In this document: positions 62,511 through 64,000 of the stretch, piece by piece | Numbering within the stretch: the first letter of the stretch is position 1 | How the letters are laid out: each line of letters begins with the position of its first letter | Source: Epiperipatus broadwayi | Taxonomy: Eukaryota; Onychophora; Udeonychophora; Euonychophora; Peripatidae | Direction: 5' to 3' | NCBI GenBank assembly: GCA_028023455.1 | Contig: JAQFVV010000003.1 | Coordinates: forward strand, 888,001-952,000 | Length of the DNA: 64,000 bases | The notes under the pieces: generated by a model | Database searches by the model: none | What the model was told of the DNA's origin: nothing | Seen by the model: the letters and a program-made list of their open reading frames with translations, nothing else | Position numbers and translations under genes: made by a program

Positions 62511-62662
62511 AACGGTCGGGAAAGATGTAAAATATCCAGTCTTACCGTATCTGCCGAACAAGGCGCCACTAGATCATTTGAACCTAGAAAATTTATAGAG
62601 TAGGCAGATACGTGCTGTTAAAGATCCAACTTCTACACAGATATTTTCACGACCGTCAGCCC
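62511..62662. repeat. CpG-containing structured repeat C, copy 2
   Basis: Outer arms 'aacggtcgggaaa' (62511) and 'ttttcacgaccgtca' (62645-62659) are inverted. Inner arms 'cgtatctgcc' (about 62548) and 'ggcagatacg' (about 62603) are perfectly inverted. Between them is the core 'ggcgccactagatcatttga' shared with 5.9 kb. It has an unusual number of CpG pairs for this window. Could be a MITE or a structured SINE. Confidence 0.65.
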
Positions 62663-64000
62663 AAGTAACTAGCTCATGAAGTAGCAGAGGTTTAAAACAT
62701 TTATTAAATATATTTCTTTTAATAAAGAATAATAAAAACAATCACTGTCAGTATTAATAACACAAAAGCATTTTATTCACTTATATATATAAGTGACGAC
62801 ACACAAACTTGAAAAATAATTATATAAAAAAAAATTATGTTTGTTTCATTATTATTAACTATTATTTTTATTTGTTTTTTAATCTTAGAAATGTTGAGTA
62901 TAGATGAGCTACCCAGCCGACGCACTTAAAAGACTTTCAAACATTTGATTCCAGGCTAAAAGTCTGCAGCCACACCTAAAGCTTATTTTATTTCAATATT
63001 TAAATTAAACATATTAATAAATTAATAATTCGTTATTTGTGCATTTTGAACGTTCGTGTTTTTAATTCAGTATTAGATATTTACAAAAACATTAAGTATT
63101 AGAATTTAAATGTAACGCATATATATATATCCCGTTACAATATATTTCATGTTGTTATAATTTATATATATAAAAGAAATATTAAATATTCTAAATAGAC
63201 TATTGTATTTTTATTTTATCCATACATTGTCACATGATAAAAAACAATTTTTACAAAACATGTTTTGAGTATTACTCCATATCGATAGTTTTTAAAGATG
63301 ACTGACATTCCTATTATCATAGCAGTGCCATTTTTATTTAAATATTACTAATACAATTTATTTGATATTAAAGTTTGAATGTATATATAAACAGGTAAAT
63401 AAATAAATGTTTGGTTGGATGAAGATAGATAGATAAATAGATAGGTGGGTAGGTAGGCAAGCAAGCAGAAAGGTGTCCAGGTGCATAGGTGTGTCAATAG
63501 CACATTTGTTTTTGTTTTTTCAAATTTTATGAACTGTTTATGAATAAATAGCAAAACAAGGCATAGCAAAGTTTGCACAAATACTCATTCATTACCTTAG
63601 AATAAATAATATATAAGTGAAAGGTTATAAAATACTCTAGTTACTTATAACAACTTAACATGAATATTTAACTTGAATAAGTAGTCAAGGTTTTCACACC
63701 TGACTTGAGTATCAAATATTGGAATATATTGAAATATATGCACAATGAATACTTCTATATTTTTAAGTTTGTTTATAAATTTATATTTTTTAGTATTTTA
63801 AGTAAATTTTAAAAAGAAGGCTGCAAATGTTTAAACAATATTAATTCAACTATATACAAAATTATGTAGATAAATATTCCATAGTAAAAATAAAATTTAT
63901 AATTATAATGTTGAACTACTTTCATCATCTAGTTTTAATTATTAAATGTTTAGAAAAATTCAAACTTTATTTATGTTTTTGAAGTGCATTTACCTATTAG
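62663..64000. other. AT-rich stretch with simple repeats
   Basis: A degenerate tetranucleotide run (gata, ggta, gcaa units) lies at 63423-63467. A small palindrome 'cacttatatatataagtg' lies at about 62780-62797. The minus-strand open frame 63578-63348 translates the tetranucleotide run. Part of 62880-62990 is less A+T-rich ('gagctacccagccgacgcac') and unexplained. Confidence 0.65.

Overview
The window looks like intergenic or intronic DNA of a large, very A+T-rich animal genome (by eye about three quarters A+T). I find no intact protein-coding gene, no rRNA and no intact tRNA. Nearly everything recognisable is a decayed mobile element. A captured fragment that reads as the Golgi coiled-coil protein GM130 (golgin A2), together with Penelope-like, RTE, L1/Tx1-like, mariner and hAT relics, points to a metazoan, probably an invertebrate. 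The species cannot be named from the sequence; a mollusc or cephalopod is only a guess from repeat style.

Layout. 0-9 kb: copy 1 of interspersed repeat A, a hAT relic (1.5-2.6 kb, minus strand), an old copy of a tandem/fold-back repeat (4.1-4.9 kb), a diverged 149-bp tandem duplication (5.2 kb), and a CpG-containing repeat (5.9 kb). 9-30 kb: a stop-riddled coding-like stretch (9.2-10.2 kb), a segment bounded by duplicated flanks (11.5-12.0 kb), repeat A copies 2 and 3 (15.2 and 24.8 kb), an RTE 3' relic (16.7-17.2 kb), three tRNA-like SINE heads (18.2, 29.2, 29.9 kb), a long-TIR MITE (19.1-19.4 kb), many (TA)n tracts and a (TTA)n tract. 33.7-35.0 kb: a 1.3-kb fold-back element.

35.27-43.18 kb: a Russian doll of LTR retrotransposons. 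The outer element has LTRs of about 1.2 kb, a tRNA-Lys-type primer-binding site and a decayed gag. Inside it sits a 2.85-kb element with TG...CA LTRs, a perfect 5-bp target duplication, a primer-binding site, a polypurine tract and a gag with a CCHC zinc knuckle. It has no pol. In place of pol it carries coiled-coil sequence closely resembling GM130. This is the most interesting object in the window.

44.7-48.2 kb: tandem and palindromic copies of a roughly 454-bp repeat family, then a Penelope-like GIY-YIG fragment. 50.0-58.1 kb: an RTE-clade retrotransposon on the minus strand, split inside its endonuclease by a 4.9-kb L1/Tx1-like LINE flanked by an 11-bp duplication. The LINE is much richer in G+C than its surroundings and contains a perfect 44-bp inverted repeat. 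61.1-61.9 kb: a mariner with an internal deletion. 62.5-62.7 kb: a structured, CpG-containing repeat.

How the parts fit: none of these elements looks able to move on its own, because all are truncated, frameshifted or stop-riddled. The nesting gives a relative order: outer LTR element before inner LTR element, and RTE before L1/Tx1-like LINE and before the fold-back inserts. Protein assignments rest on reading translations against remembered family motifs, not on a database search.
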